DNA of 64,000 nucleotides. Source: Desulfoscipio geothermicus (GTDB lineage Bacteria; Bacillota; Desulfotomaculia; Desulfotomaculales; Desulfallaceae). Made by a program: the position numbers and the translations under genes. The notes under the pieces are model-generated. The model saw only the letters and a program-made list of their open reading frames with translations. It was not told the DNA's origin and searched no databases. Below are positions 53,525 to 62,696 of this stretch, piece after piece (position 1 is the stretch's first letter; every line of letters starts with the position of its first letter). The DNA is taken from positions 1 through 64,000 of the forward strand of contig JAENYS010000002.1 in assembly GCA_016841645.1 (NCBI GenBank). The letters run 5' to 3'.

Positions 53525-53553
53525 GCCAGCATCTATTGGAGATGCTGGCTTTT
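53525..53553 (+). terminator. Terminator after the holin/lysin remnant
   Basis: Perfect 10-bp stem GCCAGCATCT / AGATGCTGGC with a 5-base loop, followed by TTTTG. Confidence 0.85.
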
Positions 53554-53641
53554 GTTTGCCAACAATGAAAACCAAACAATTAACAGGGATTGGCAATGGT
53601 TTAAATGGTTTTATTGAAAAAAAGGGCGGAGGTATCTAAAC

Positions 53642-55168
53642 ATGTTAACCATTGTCAGAAGTTTAGCCTTAAATGGTCTTGAAGGTTATATCGTCCGGGT
53701 AGAGGTGGATGTATCGAGCGGGCTACCCGGTTTTGAACTTGTCGGCTTGCCGGATGCCGCCGTGCGGGAAGCTAAAGACCGGGTTCGCGCGGCGATAAAA
53801 AACTCTGGGTTTGATTTTCCGGCCAGGCGCATCACAGTGAATCTCGCGCCAGCCGACCTAAAAAAGGAAGGTCCGGTCTATGACCTCGCGATATCCTTGG
53901 GCATACTCGCTTCAACAGAACAAATAGACTCCGGGTTGGTTAATGGTTATATATTTATTGGTGAATTATCTCTGGACGGGTCGATACGAAGTATAAACGG
54001 GGTATTGCCCCGGGTTTCGCAACTGCCATGTGATGATTACGACCAGGTTTTCGTGCCGGTTGAAAATGCCGACGAGGCAGCTCTAATTCAGAGCATAAAA
54101 GTATACCCCGCGGCCAACCTGAACCAATTAATACGCCAATTACAAGGTGAAGAGCCCATCAGCTCTCATATGGTGGATATCAATAAATTCTGGACAGGCC
54201 GTAAAATTACAGGGGATATGTCCGAGGTACGTGGACAAATGACTGTAAAACGTAGTCTGGAAGTGGCGGCCGCCGGTGGGCATAATGTCTTAATGCTAGG
54301 GTCTCCCGGTTCGGGAAAAACGATGCTGGCCCGCCGGTTGCCCGGCATATTGCCTGAGCTGTCACTGGCCGAAGCACTGGAAGTAACTAATCTGTACAGC
54401 CTGGCAGGGTTGCTGCAGTCTGGCCAGCCGCTGGTTACGGAGCGTCCTTTTCGATCCCCGCATCACAATACTTCAACATCAGCGTTGGTAGGAGGGGGCA
54501 AATATCCGAAGCCGGGTGAAATTAGCCTGGCTCACCTTGGAGTGCTTTTCCTTGACGAGGTTGCCGAATTTAAAAGAGATGCCCTGGAAGCGTTGCGCCA
54601 ACCCCTGGAGGATGGTGTGGTGTCTATATCCAGGGTTCATGCCTCGATTACTTATCCCGCCAGAATCATGCTGATAGCTTCTATGAACCCTTGCCCGTGC
54701 GGTTTTTTGGGTGACGAGGAGCGGGAGTGTACGTGCACCCCCCTGCAAGTACAGCGCTATTTAAATCGCCTCTCCGGGCCGCTACTGGATAGATTTGATA
54801 TTCAGATAGATGTGCCCCGCATCACTTTTAATGATTTGGAAATCAGCCCGCCTGGTGAAACTTCTGAAACCATTCGCCAAAGGGTGCAGATGGCCAGGGA
54901 AACGCAGTCGGCCCGTTTTGGCAAAGATATGTGCAATGCTGATATGTCGCCGTTGCAATTAAATAAATATTGCCGGTTGAATAGGGAAGCTATGGATTTA
55001 TTGCGTACGGCCTTTAGTCGCCTGAAGCTAAGCGCTCGCGCCCACAACAAAATAATCAAGGTTGCTCGTACCCTGGCGGATCTTGCCGGGTGCTCTGAAA
55101 TAAAGGTGGAGCATGTGGCTGAAGCTGTTCAGTACCGCGGTATGGAGAGGAAGTATTGGGATATTTAA
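53642..55168 (+). CDS. YifB/ComM family Mg-chelatase-like AAA ATPase
   Basis: 508 residues: N-terminal ChlI-like domain (VDVSSGLPGFELVGLPDAAV), AAA core with Walker A GSPGSGKTMLAR and Walker B LFLDEVAEF, then the zinc-like Cys cluster NPCPCGFLGDEERECTC and a C-terminal lid. ComM of this family is a helicase for branch migration in natural transformation. ATG 53642 follows CGGAGG. A decayed copy of its start lies 7.2 kb upstream. The 3' end overlaps convergent prfC by four bases. Confidence 0.93.
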   Translation: MLTIVRSLALNGLEGYIVRVEVDVSSGLPGFELVGLPDAAVREAKDRVRAAIKNSGFDFPARRITVNLAPADLKKEGPVYDLAISLGILASTEQIDSGLVNGYIFIGELSLDGSIRSINGVLPRVSQLPCDDYDQVFVPVENADEAALIQSIKVYPAANLNQLIRQLQGEEPISSHMVDINKFWTGRKITGDMSEVRGQMTVKRSLEVAAAGGHNVLMLGSPGSGKTMLARRLPGILPELSLAEALEVTNLYSLAGLLQSGQPLVTERPFRSPHHNTSTSALVGGGKYPKPGEISLAHLGVLFLDEVAEFKRDALEALRQPLEDGVVSISRVHASITYPARIMLIASMNPCPCGFLGDEERECTCTPLQVQRYLNRLSGPLLDRFDIQIDVPRITFNDLEISPPGETSETIRQRVQMARETQSARFGKDMCNADMSPLQLNKYCRLNREAMDLLRTAFSRLKLSARAHNKIIKVARTLADLAGCSEIKVEHVAEAVQYRGMERKYWDI

Positions 55169-56772
55169 CCCAATTCATTTAATACTAGTCCGGGGTTTTT
55201 ATCCATGCAGAAGGTCAGTTCCCAGCCAGAAGAAAACAGTGCCACCAGCCGACCTTCCCGGTCTCGGGCAAGCCTACTCCGGCTGGGCCAGATGATACCA
55301 TCCAGTTTCTCCGGGCTGCACTCAACCCAGCGGGCACAAGTGAACGGCAGTTTTTCTATGGTAGCTTCCACCCTGTATTCTGAGCTAAGCCGCGCAACTA
55401 CCACATCGAATTGCAGTTCTCCAACCACTGCCAGTACAGGCTCCTTGCGCAAACTGTCGGTAAAGAAAAGCACTTGGGTAGCGCCTTCTTCTTCTAATTG
55501 TTCAATCCCTTTGTTAAACTGCTTATATTTAGCTACTTGCCCGTTATGCAGGATGCAGAAGTGTTCAGGTGAAAAACGGGGAATATTATCAAATTTAATA
55601 ATTTTTCCCTCGCAAAGCGTATCGCCGATATTAAAGAGACCCGGGTTTGCTAAGCCCACCACATCACCGGGAAAAGCTTCCTCTACTATTTCCCTTTCCC
55701 GGGCGAAAAACCGGTAAGCTCTGGTCATGCGAACTTTCCTCTGCAGACGGGAATGATAAATCTGCATATCCTTTTCGAAACGGCCGGAACATACCCGCAG
55801 GAAGGCTACCCGGTCCCGGTGCTGCGGGTCCATATTGGCCTGAATTTTAAAAATTTGTCCGGTAAACCCCTGTCTGGTTGGTTCAATAAGACCTTCACTA
55901 CTCATGCGCGGGCCAGGTGCTGGAGCCAGGTCAAGGAGTGTTTGTAAAAAAGGTTCCAGCCCAAAATTATTGATGGCGCTGCCGAAAAATACCGGGGTAA
56001 TATCACCGCCCAGAAAATCCTCCCGGCTAAAGGAAGCACCCGCTGCAAACAGAAGCTCAATTTCATCCACTAGCTGTCTGTATTCATCCAGGCCTATTAA
56101 ATCCGCAAGTTTCGGGTCGTATAGGTCATGTACCTGAACAGGTGCCCGGTGCTGGCCGTGGTAGGTCCGCTCAAAGAGCAGTACCTGCTGTTTGGAGAGG
56201 TCGTATACTCCTTTGAATGTTGGCCCGTTTCCAATGGGCCAGTTCATGGGTACCGGTCCGATACCTAATTCTTGTTCGATTTCGTCCAGCAGACCCAGTG
56301 GGTCACGACCCGGGCGATCCAATTTGTTAATGAAAGTGAGAATAGGAGTGCGCCGCAGCCGACATACTTGAAAGAGTTTGCGGGTCTGCGGTTCTATGCC
56401 TTTGGCGCTGTCCAATACCATCACTGCGCTGTCTGTTACCATGAGGGTTCGGTAGGTATCTTCGCTGAAATCCTGGTGACCGGGGGTGTCTAAAAGATTG
56501 ATTTGGTAGCCCCGGCAGTCGAACTGAAGGGCGGCTGTGGTGATAGAGATGCCCCTCTGCTGTTCCATTTCCATCCAATCGGCGGTGGCGTGATGCTGTT
56601 TCTTGCGGGCTCGTACTGAGCCGGCCAGCTCAACTGCGCCTGCATAAAGCAACAATTTTTCTGTCAATGTGGTTTTCCCGGCATCAGGGTGAGAAATAAT
56701 AGCAAAGGTACGCCTTCTGGCTACCTCATATTCCAGTTCATTGTCGTTAACCTTGATAGTTTGTTGGGTCAT
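55165..56772 (-). CDS. prfC: Peptide chain release factor 3
   Basis: 535 residues, EF-G-like translational GTPase. G1 is SHPDAGKTTLTEKLLL, the switch region contains EMEQQRGISITTAALQFD, G3 DTPGHQDFSEDTYR and G4 FINKLDRPGRDP. RF3 recycles RF1/RF2 after termination. GGAGGG precedes the ATG. It is convergent with yifB. Confidence 0.95.
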   Translation of the reverse strand: MTQQTIKVNDNELEYEVARRRTFAIISHPDAGKTTLTEKLLLYAGAVELAGSVRARKKQHHATADWMEMEQQRGISITTAALQFDCRGYQINLLDTPGHQDFSEDTYRTLMVTDSAVMVLDSAKGIEPQTRKLFQVCRLRRTPILTFINKLDRPGRDPLGLLDEIEQELGIGPVPMNWPIGNGPTFKGVYDLSKQQVLLFERTYHGQHRAPVQVHDLYDPKLADLIGLDEYRQLVDEIELLFAAGASFSREDFLGGDITPVFFGSAINNFGLEPFLQTLLDLAPAPGPRMSSEGLIEPTRQGFTGQIFKIQANMDPQHRDRVAFLRVCSGRFEKDMQIYHSRLQRKVRMTRAYRFFAREREIVEEAFPGDVVGLANPGLFNIGDTLCEGKIIKFDNIPRFSPEHFCILHNGQVAKYKQFNKGIEQLEEEGATQVLFFTDSLRKEPVLAVVGELQFDVVVARLSSEYRVEATIEKLPFTCARWVECSPEKLDGIIWPSRSRLARDREGRLVALFSSGWELTFCMDKNPGLVLNELG

Positions 56773-56879
56773 GGATTCCCTCCGGATTGATTTGGTTATA
56801 TTTATCCAATAAAATAATGTAATGCGATATTATATATTTGTCAAGATAGAAAGGACATTAAAAAGGTGGTATTCCCAGT

Positions 56880-58055
56880 ATGCTTCGAACTCTGGTCTTT
56901 TCGTTAACTATCTTACTGTATGGCATGCTCAATTACTGGGTCGGATTACGCATGTGGCAGTTGATTGGTAAGTTTATACCATACTTGCCCAATGCTTTAT
57001 ATTGGTTTGTATTCTGGTTTATTGCAATGTCCTTTATAACAGGCCGTTTAGGTGAAAAGTATTTTTCCCAGAAAATATTCCTGTTTTTAACTCTACTGGG
57101 TTATTATTGGATGGCTACCATGGTTTATTTAGCTATCGTACTAAGCTTATTGGAATTGGTACGTTTGGCAGATCAGCGACTAGCCTTTTTACCCCGGGGA
57201 GTCTTCGGTCAATTTCCTGCCGCACCTGTGCTTGGCTTGGGTGTAATAATGATTGTTTTAGTTGTTGTAGGTTACGGCTGGTGGAATGCCAGGAACCCAC
57301 AGGTAATTCATTATGACATTAATATTCCCAAACAAGCGGGCATTCTTGAACAATTACATGTGGTGGCAGTCTCCGACTTACATCTTGGAAACATTGTGGA
57401 CAATAAGCGGTTAGCCGGGTTGGTCGACATGATTATAACTTTAAATCCGGATATCATACTGCTGCCCGGTGATATAGTGGATGGAGACCCGCAACCTTTT
57501 ATTAAGCAGGATATGGATAATACTTTGTGCAGATTGGCACCCCGCTACGGTATTTATGCAGTGCCTGGAAACCATGAGTATTTAGGTGGCAATTTCGCTG
57601 AAATTATCACCAACCTGAAAAAAACCGGTATCGAGGTGCTGCGGGATGAAGTTGTCCTGGTGGAGGATAGCTTTTATCTGGTGGGCAGAGACGACATATA
57701 TGGCAAATACTATACCGGTATCGGGCGAAAAGACCTGCAAAGTGTTGTTGGGGGGATTGCAGAAAATAATGCATTGCCTATTATTGTACTAGACCATCAA
57801 CCTGTAAATTTAGACGAACCCGGGGGACAGGACATGGATTTACAAATCTCCGGACACACGCACCATGGCCAATTCTTTCCTTTTAACATGGTAACAGATC
57901 GCATTTTCGAGGTTGACCAGGGATATTTACGCAAAGGGGATTTGCAGGTAATTGTCTCCACCGGGTTTGGTACATGGGGACCGCCCATCAGAGTGGGTAG
58001 CCGGTCAGAGATTTTAGATATACAGATAACCTTTAGTAGTTTGTACAGGGCCTAA
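56880..58055 (+). CDS. Membrane-anchored metallophosphoesterase
   Basis: 391 residues. Four N-terminal membrane helices (to about residue 140) precede a calcineurin-like phosphoesterase domain with the five motifs VSDLHLGN, LLPGDIVDGD, VPGNHEYLGG, LDHQP and SGHTHHGQFFP. Relatives (YkuE/YaeI type) act on lipid or nucleotide phosphates; the substrate here is unknown. The last helix-to-domain junction places the catalytic domain on one face of the membrane. Confidence 0.9.
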   Translation: MLRTLVFSLTILLYGMLNYWVGLRMWQLIGKFIPYLPNALYWFVFWFIAMSFITGRLGEKYFSQKIFLFLTLLGYYWMATMVYLAIVLSLLELVRLADQRLAFLPRGVFGQFPAAPVLGLGVIMIVLVVVGYGWWNARNPQVIHYDINIPKQAGILEQLHVVAVSDLHLGNIVDNKRLAGLVDMIITLNPDIILLPGDIVDGDPQPFIKQDMDNTLCRLAPRYGIYAVPGNHEYLGGNFAEIITNLKKTGIEVLRDEVVLVEDSFYLVGRDDIYGKYYTGIGRKDLQSVVGGIAENNALPIIVLDHQPVNLDEPGGQDMDLQISGHTHHGQFFPFNMVTDRIFEVDQGYLRKGDLQVIVSTGFGTWGPPIRVGSRSEILDIQITFSSLYRA

Positions 58056-58154
58056 AACTATATAAATATATTTGCCTTACTCACTGCAACTTTTCTAGCT
58101 GAAAGAAAATAGTCAAATAATATTGTAAATTATAACTTATTTTTGGGTAATATA

Positions 58155-58183
58155 TTGCAAATTTTTAAAACTCAAGTTATAAT
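58155..58183 (+). promoter_or_regulatory. Promoter of the zinc-ribbon gene
   Basis: TTGCAA (58155-58160), 17-base spacer, TATAAT (58178-58183). It gives a leader of about 115 bases before the ATG. Confidence 0.7.
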
Positions 58184-58236
58184 GATATGAAGCTCGATAA
58201 AATGCTTGGAGATTCGGTGTAGCTTTCTCTATTGTA

Positions 58237-58282
58237 GATTGCCTGGGGAAGAATAAACCTGTTAATCCCAGCACGGGCAATC
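58237..58282 (+). promoter_or_regulatory. Structured 5' leader of the zinc-ribbon gene
   Basis: GATTGCC (58237-58243) pairs with GGGCAATC (58275-58282), and TGGG/CCCA form an inner helix, giving a two-part hairpin of 46 bases ending 23 bases before the start codon. No T-run follows, so a translational or stability element is more likely than a terminator. It matches no riboswitch I recognise. Confidence 0.45.
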
Positions 58283-58304
58283 AATTATTAGAGGAGGTTT
58301 TTTA

Positions 58305-58604
58305 ATGTTTGAAGACAAAACTTTAAATTGTAAGGAATGCGGTGCCGACTTTGTTTTTACCGCTTCCGAGCAACAGTTCTATGCTGACAAGGGCTTTGCC
58401 AATGAACCCGGTCGTTGCCCCGAGTGCCGCGCGGCACGTAAGGCTGCCAACAACCGTGGTGGTAGTAGTTTTGGCCGTGAAAGACGCCAAATGTATGATG
58501 CAGTTTGCTCTGCCTGCGGCAAAGAGACCCAGGTCCCTTTCCAACCTCGCGGTGATAAACCCGTGTATTGCCGTGATTGCTACAGATCTCGCAATAGTTG
58601 GTAA
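58305..58604 (+). CDS. Zinc-ribbon (zf-trcl / CxxC-SSSS-like) protein
   Basis: 99 residues with three CxxC knuckles: LNCKECGADFVF with RCPECRAARKAA, and VCSACGKETQVPFQPRGDKP followed by YCRDCYRSR. Short proteins of this type are abundant in anaerobic Firmicutes and Chloroflexi and are probable zinc proteins of unknown role. AGAGGAGGT precedes the ATG. Strong promoter, structured leader and terminator make it a single-gene unit. Confidence 0.85.
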   Translation: MFEDKTLNCKECGADFVFTASEQQFYADKGFANEPGRCPECRAARKAANNRGGSSFGRERRQMYDAVCSACGKETQVPFQPRGDKPVYCRDCYRSRNSW

Positions 58605-58619
58605 AATTGTTAAACTCTT

Positions 58620-58648
58620 AGCCAGGGCATCTGCTGCTCTGGCTTTTT
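58620..58648 (+). terminator. Terminator after the zinc-ribbon gene
   Basis: AGCCAG (58620-58625) pairs with CTGGCT (58639-58644), followed by TTTT. Confidence 0.7.
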
Positions 58649-58759
58649 GCGTTATGTGCCTGTGCTGTCACTATACGCATAATTTATTTTTAAAATCATG
58701 TTTAAATATTCCTCCAACTAATAATACTACCATCAAATACTTGGAAGGAGGAATATATA

Positions 58760-60784
58760 TTGAGGTTTCCCAATCTTTTTAAAGAAGGTCAAATTGGCCA
58801 TATGGCCATTCGCAACCGGACAGTGATGCCCCCAATGGGTACAAATCTGGCCAATGAAAACGGCGCCGTTACGCCGGCGATGATTCATTATTACCGGGAG
58901 CGGGCCAAGGGTGGCGTGGGATTAATCATTACCGAGATTAACTGCGTGGATGCGCCCCAGGGCAATGCTATTGCTAATGAGTTGAGCATTGCCGATGACT
59001 CCTACATTGCCGGACATAATGAGCTGGTGGAAGCCGTCAAAGAGCACGGTGCCAAAATAATCACCCAACTGCATCATGCCGGTCGCCAGACTACTCCTGC
59101 AAATACTTACGGTTTGCAACCGGTGGCTCCTTCAGCCATACCGGACCCGCACCTGCAGGTGCTGCCCAGGGAGCTTACGGCCGGGGAAATAGAAAACATT
59201 ATTGAAATGTTTATCAAAGCAGCCGCCCGCGCGCACAATGCAGGTTATGACGGTGTGGAACTGCATGGTGCCCATGGCTACCTGATCGGCCAGTTTATGT
59301 CACCGTTCAGCAACAGGCGCACCGACCTCTACGGCGGTGACTTGACCGGTAGGATGCGCTTTCCGCTGGAAATTTTGCGAGGCATTAAGCGGGAGGTCGG
59401 CAGTAGTTTCCCCGTGGTATTTCGTATGAGCGCCGATGAATTCGTGGAAGGCGGCGTACATCTTGACGAGGCTAAACAAATGGCCCGCTTGCTCCAAGAC
59501 GCCGGTGCGGATGCTCTGGATGTGTCCTCCGGAGTATACGCTTCCATGCCCACTATATTGGAAACGATGGGCTACCCCGAGGGCTGGCGGGTTTACCTGG
59601 CGGAAAATATTAAAAAAGAAGTGCATATACCTGTGATTGCCGTGGGCGTCATCCGCAGCCCTGAAGTGGCTGAAGGTATTGTCGCCGATAACCGGGCGGA
59701 CTTTGTGGCTTTGGGCCGCACTCTCATTGCCGACCCGGAATGGCCGTTTAAGGCGTTGGAAGGGCGAACTGAGGATATTAGGAAGTGTATTACCTGTAAT
59801 ATCTGGTGTATTGGCGAACGGGTGTTTAGAAACCTGCATATACGCTGCACAGTAAACCCGGTAGCCGGGCGGGAGTTGGAGTACCCGCAGGTTACTTCCA
59901 CCCTTTCACCTATGCATTTTGCGGTGGTAGGGGGGGGACCTGCCGGCATGGAAGCGGCCCGGGTGTTGGCTACTGCGGGACACCGGGTGTCGTTGTTTGA
60001 AAGACAGCCTGAGCTGGGTGGCCAAATACTGATGGCTTGTGTGCCGCCGGGCAAAGACAAAATAAAATGGTCCATTGATTACCTGAAAACACAGATTCAT
60101 AAATTAGGCGTGGAAATTCATTTAAACACCGAGGCCAACGCCGATATGCTGCATGGTATGAATGTGGATGCTGTCTTAGTTGCTACGGGGGCGGCCCCGC
60201 TGATACCGAATATCCCAGGTGTGCACAATCCGACCGTTACCACGGCCTGGGATTTACTGGCCGGCAGGTATGAAGTCGGTAATCAGGTGGTCGTGATAGG
60301 TGGCGGTAATGTAGGATGCGAGACGGGACTTTACCTGAAGAAGCGCGGGGTCGATGTAACCATTGTGGAAATGAGTGAAGACCTGGCTGTAGACGAGGAG
60401 CCCATTTCCAGGCAGGTATTGTTGGAGGAGTTGCGTAAAAACGGCGTGTGTGCCATTACCGGTCATAATGTCCGGGAGATTAAGACTGATGGTGTGGTGG
60501 CTGTTGACAGCGAATGGCGGGAGCAATGGATTCCCTGCACTCACGTGGTGCTTTCTGTGGGGGCGCAACCTTTTAACCACCTGGCCGAGGAGTTAAGACA
60601 AAGGGGTGTGCGGGTGTTTGTCGTTGGTGATGCCAAACACCCGCGCCGGTTGAATAATGCTATCAGTGACGGCTTTTTAACGGCGCACCGTATTATCCAG
60701 GAGGAGACACTAACCCGGCCGTACCGATCATTCTACGTGCAGCAGCCCTACCGGGAGCAGCAACAGGAGCAGATTCTGCAATAA
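58760..60784 (+). CDS. NADH:flavin oxidoreductase / 2,4-dienoyl-CoA reductase family protein
   Basis: 674 residues. An N-terminal old-yellow-enzyme TIM barrel with FMN (LFKEGQIGHMAIRNRTVMPP; QLHHAGRQ; VELHGAHGYLIGQFMSPFSN) is followed by a 4Fe-4S site (CITCNIWC then IRCTVNP), then FAD (VVGGGPAGMEAARVL) and NAD(P) (VVIGGGNVGCETGLYL) domains. FadH-like enzymes reduce enoates or trimethylamine-type substrates; the substrate here is not evident. TTG 58760 follows GGAGGAAT. It ends in a strong terminator. Confidence 0.92.
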   Translation: MRFPNLFKEGQIGHMAIRNRTVMPPMGTNLANENGAVTPAMIHYYRERAKGGVGLIITEINCVDAPQGNAIANELSIADDSYIAGHNELVEAVKEHGAKIITQLHHAGRQTTPANTYGLQPVAPSAIPDPHLQVLPRELTAGEIENIIEMFIKAAARAHNAGYDGVELHGAHGYLIGQFMSPFSNRRTDLYGGDLTGRMRFPLEILRGIKREVGSSFPVVFRMSADEFVEGGVHLDEAKQMARLLQDAGADALDVSSGVYASMPTILETMGYPEGWRVYLAENIKKEVHIPVIAVGVIRSPEVAEGIVADNRADFVALGRTLIADPEWPFKALEGRTEDIRKCITCNIWCIGERVFRNLHIRCTVNPVAGRELEYPQVTSTLSPMHFAVVGGGPAGMEAARVLATAGHRVSLFERQPELGGQILMACVPPGKDKIKWSIDYLKTQIHKLGVEIHLNTEANADMLHGMNVDAVLVATGAAPLIPNIPGVHNPTVTTAWDLLAGRYEVGNQVVVIGGGNVGCETGLYLKKRGVDVTIVEMSEDLAVDEEPISRQVLLEELRKNGVCAITGHNVREIKTDGVVAVDSEWREQWIPCTHVVLSVGAQPFNHLAEELRQRGVRVFVVGDAKHPRRLNNAISDGFLTAHRIIQEETLTRPYRSFYVQQPYREQQQEQILQ

Positions 60785-60801
60785 AATAATGCTGGAGTAA
60801 T

Positions 60802-60840
60802 AATAACGCCTTGCGTAGCTTCTGCAAGGCGTTATTTTTT
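60802..60840 (+). terminator. Terminator after the flavin oxidoreductase gene
   Basis: Perfect 13-bp stem AATAACGCCTTGC / GCAAGGCGTTATT with a 9-base loop and T6. Confidence 0.9.
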
Positions 60841-60989
60841 CCCGTCATTATTTACTGGATAATTATAAACAAGACGTAAATGTTTTGTGGTCATCTATTT
60901 TGATAATGCGTCCTTAGTCCATTTAGGAACAAGTCCTGCTATAAATTAGGTAAAGCATGTGTAATATATTGTAAAAAGGCATTCGTTAA

Positions 60990-61286
60990 TTAGCCTTTCA
61001 ACCTAAATCTCCCGCAACATTGGGCCTCTGGATTACCGTGTTTTAAACATTCCTCCAGTCCCTCAAGTCCCACATACTTAATAATATCCATGATTGGCAA
61101 AACAGTTGGGATCCGCTTGGCCAATTTCCCATAAGCCTTGATGTGTGCAATGCAGCCTTGGCGGGTTTCCTCCTTACCTTTAATGGCCACAAAAAACATA
61201 CAGTTCTTGCAGCGGTGCACCGCCCGCATGCGCATTTCGGGCAGGTAGATTCGGTGCTTTTCCCATATAATGTTGTTATTTTCCAT
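60990..61286 (-). CDS. Cysteine-rich hypothetical protein
   Basis: 98 residues with a RCKNCMFF motif near residue 26, another Cys in RQGCIAHI and a final pair in AQCCGRFRLKG; these could bind zinc or an Fe-S cluster. No family recognised. AAGGTGG precedes the ATG. A 14-bp palindrome of LexA-box type lies 31 bases upstream. Confidence 0.65.
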   Translation of the reverse strand: MENNNIIWEKHRIYLPEMRMRAVHRCKNCMFFVAIKGKEETRQGCIAHIKAYGKLAKRIPTVLPIMDIIKYVGLEGLEECLKHGNPEAQCCGRFRLKG

Positions 61287-61316
61287 AATTATTTACCACC
61301 TTGCTATTTTACCATA

Positions 61317-61330
61317 CAAACATATGTTTG
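61317..61330. promoter_or_regulatory. LexA-box-like palindrome
   Basis: CAAACATATGTTTG is a perfect 14-bp palindrome, differing from the Gram-positive SOS box CGAACATATGTTCG at one symmetrical pair. It sits in the divergent region between the minus-strand Cys-rich gene and sbcD, both of which could be controlled. Confidence 0.45.
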
Positions 61331-61490
61331 CCTTATTGTATTATTAATACCGGGTTATGTCAATAGGTTAAAAATGGTACATTTTAATATACTCAATAGG
61401 CCGGGTGGTTTGCAAAAAAAAAGGTAAAAGTAAAAAAATGGCGAAATAACAGGTGGATGTATTAGTATCATTGAAGAGGTGATGTGAAGG

Positions 61491-62696
61491 ATGCGGTTTA
61501 TCCATACAGCAGATTGGCATTTGGGCCGTATTTTTCATGGTGTGCATTTAACGGATGACCAGGCCTATATTTTGGAGCAATTCGTCAAGCTGGTGAGTGA
61601 CGTCAAGCCGGATGCGGTTTTAATTGCCGGTGATATTTATGACCGCTCGGTGCCGCCGCACGAAGCGGTGCAGCTGTTGGATGAAGTGCTTTACCGGGTA
61701 ATCCTGGATTGCCGGGTGCCCGTTTTAATCATAGCCGGTAACCACGATAGTCCCCAGCGGTTGGGATTTGGACACCGCTTGCTGGCCCGTCAGGGTCTCT
61801 ACATAATTGGTCGGTTGACTAACAGCTTTATGCCGGTGGTGCTTGAAGATGCTTACGGTCCGGTGTATTTTTGTCCCGTGCCCTATGCCGAGCCACCCGT
61901 GGTGCGGGAACTCCTGGGGACGCAGGAGGTGCAGGAGCACGACGGTGCTATGGCGGCACTGGCCGGTCAATGGGCAACCCGAGTCACTGCGAGGGCGCGT
62001 AAGGTGGCTCTGGCTCATGCCTTTGTGGCGGGCGGCGAGGAAAGCGAATCAGAGCGACCGCTTTCCATGGGCGGGGCGGACCAAGTGCTGGCTGCCCACT
62101 TTCAGTCCTTTAACTATACAGCCCTGGGACATTTGCACAAACCACAGTCGGCCGGTGGGGAGCACATTCGTTACGCCGGTTCGCTGATGAAATATTCCTT
62201 CTCCGAGGCAGTTCATCATAAATCGGTCACCCTGGTGGAAATGGATGCCTCGGGGACCGTTAACTGGGAAGCTGTTTCCTTGTGTCCGCGCCGGGATGTG
62301 CGCTGCCTGGACGGCTATTTAAACGATATACTGGCCGATCTGCCCGGCGAGGCCGGTAAGGAGGATTATTTAATGGTGACCTTGCGGGACTCGGGCGCGA
62401 TACTGGACCCCATCGGTAAGCTGCGGGAGGTTTACCCCAATGTGCTGCACATCGAGCGCCCTTATTTAACCTCGGGCGGTGTTTTGCGCGGGCCGGGGAG
62501 CGACCACCGCCGCTTGAGCGAGATGGATTTATTTGCCTCCTTTTTCCAACAGGTGGTCGGGGAGGAACTGTCCCTTGAGCAGCAAAGGGTGCTGGCGGAC
62601 ACGGTGGAACAAATTTACCGGCAAGATTACGAGCCGGAGCAGGGGACCCGAGATGCTCTTTATCCGCCCCGGCGAGAAAAAGGGGTGCAGTCATGA
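61491..62696 (+). CDS. sbcD: Exonuclease subunit SbcD (Mre11-like)
   Basis: 401 residues. Phosphoesterase motifs are TADWHLGRIF, IAGDIYDRSVPP, IAGNHDSPQR and LGHLHKPQ. It forms with SbcC a nuclease that opens DNA hairpins and protein-blocked ends. The stop overlaps the sbcC ATG (ATGA), typical of coupled expression. Confidence 0.95.
   Translation: MRFIHTADWHLGRIFHGVHLTDDQAYILEQFVKLVSDVKPDAVLIAGDIYDRSVPPHEAVQLLDEVLYRVILDCRVPVLIIAGNHDSPQRLGFGHRLLARQGLYIIGRLTNSFMPVVLEDAYGPVYFCPVPYAEPPVVRELLGTQEVQEHDGAMAALAGQWATRVTARARKVALAHAFVAGGEESESERPLSMGGADQVLAAHFQSFNYTALGHLHKPQSAGGEHIRYAGSLMKYSFSEAVHHKSVTLVEMDASGTVNWEAVSLCPRRDVRCLDGYLNDILADLPGEAGKEDYLMVTLRDSGAILDPIGKLREVYPNVLHIERPYLTSGGVLRGPGSDHRRLSEMDLFASFFQQVVGEELSLEQQRVLADTVEQIYRQDYEPEQGTRDALYPPRREKGVQS

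Noticed and set aside
58342-58782. 146-codon frame overlapping the zinc-ribbon gene
   Set aside because: It is the shifted frame of the zinc-ribbon gene, runs through its terminator and into the next gene, and lacks a ribosome site.
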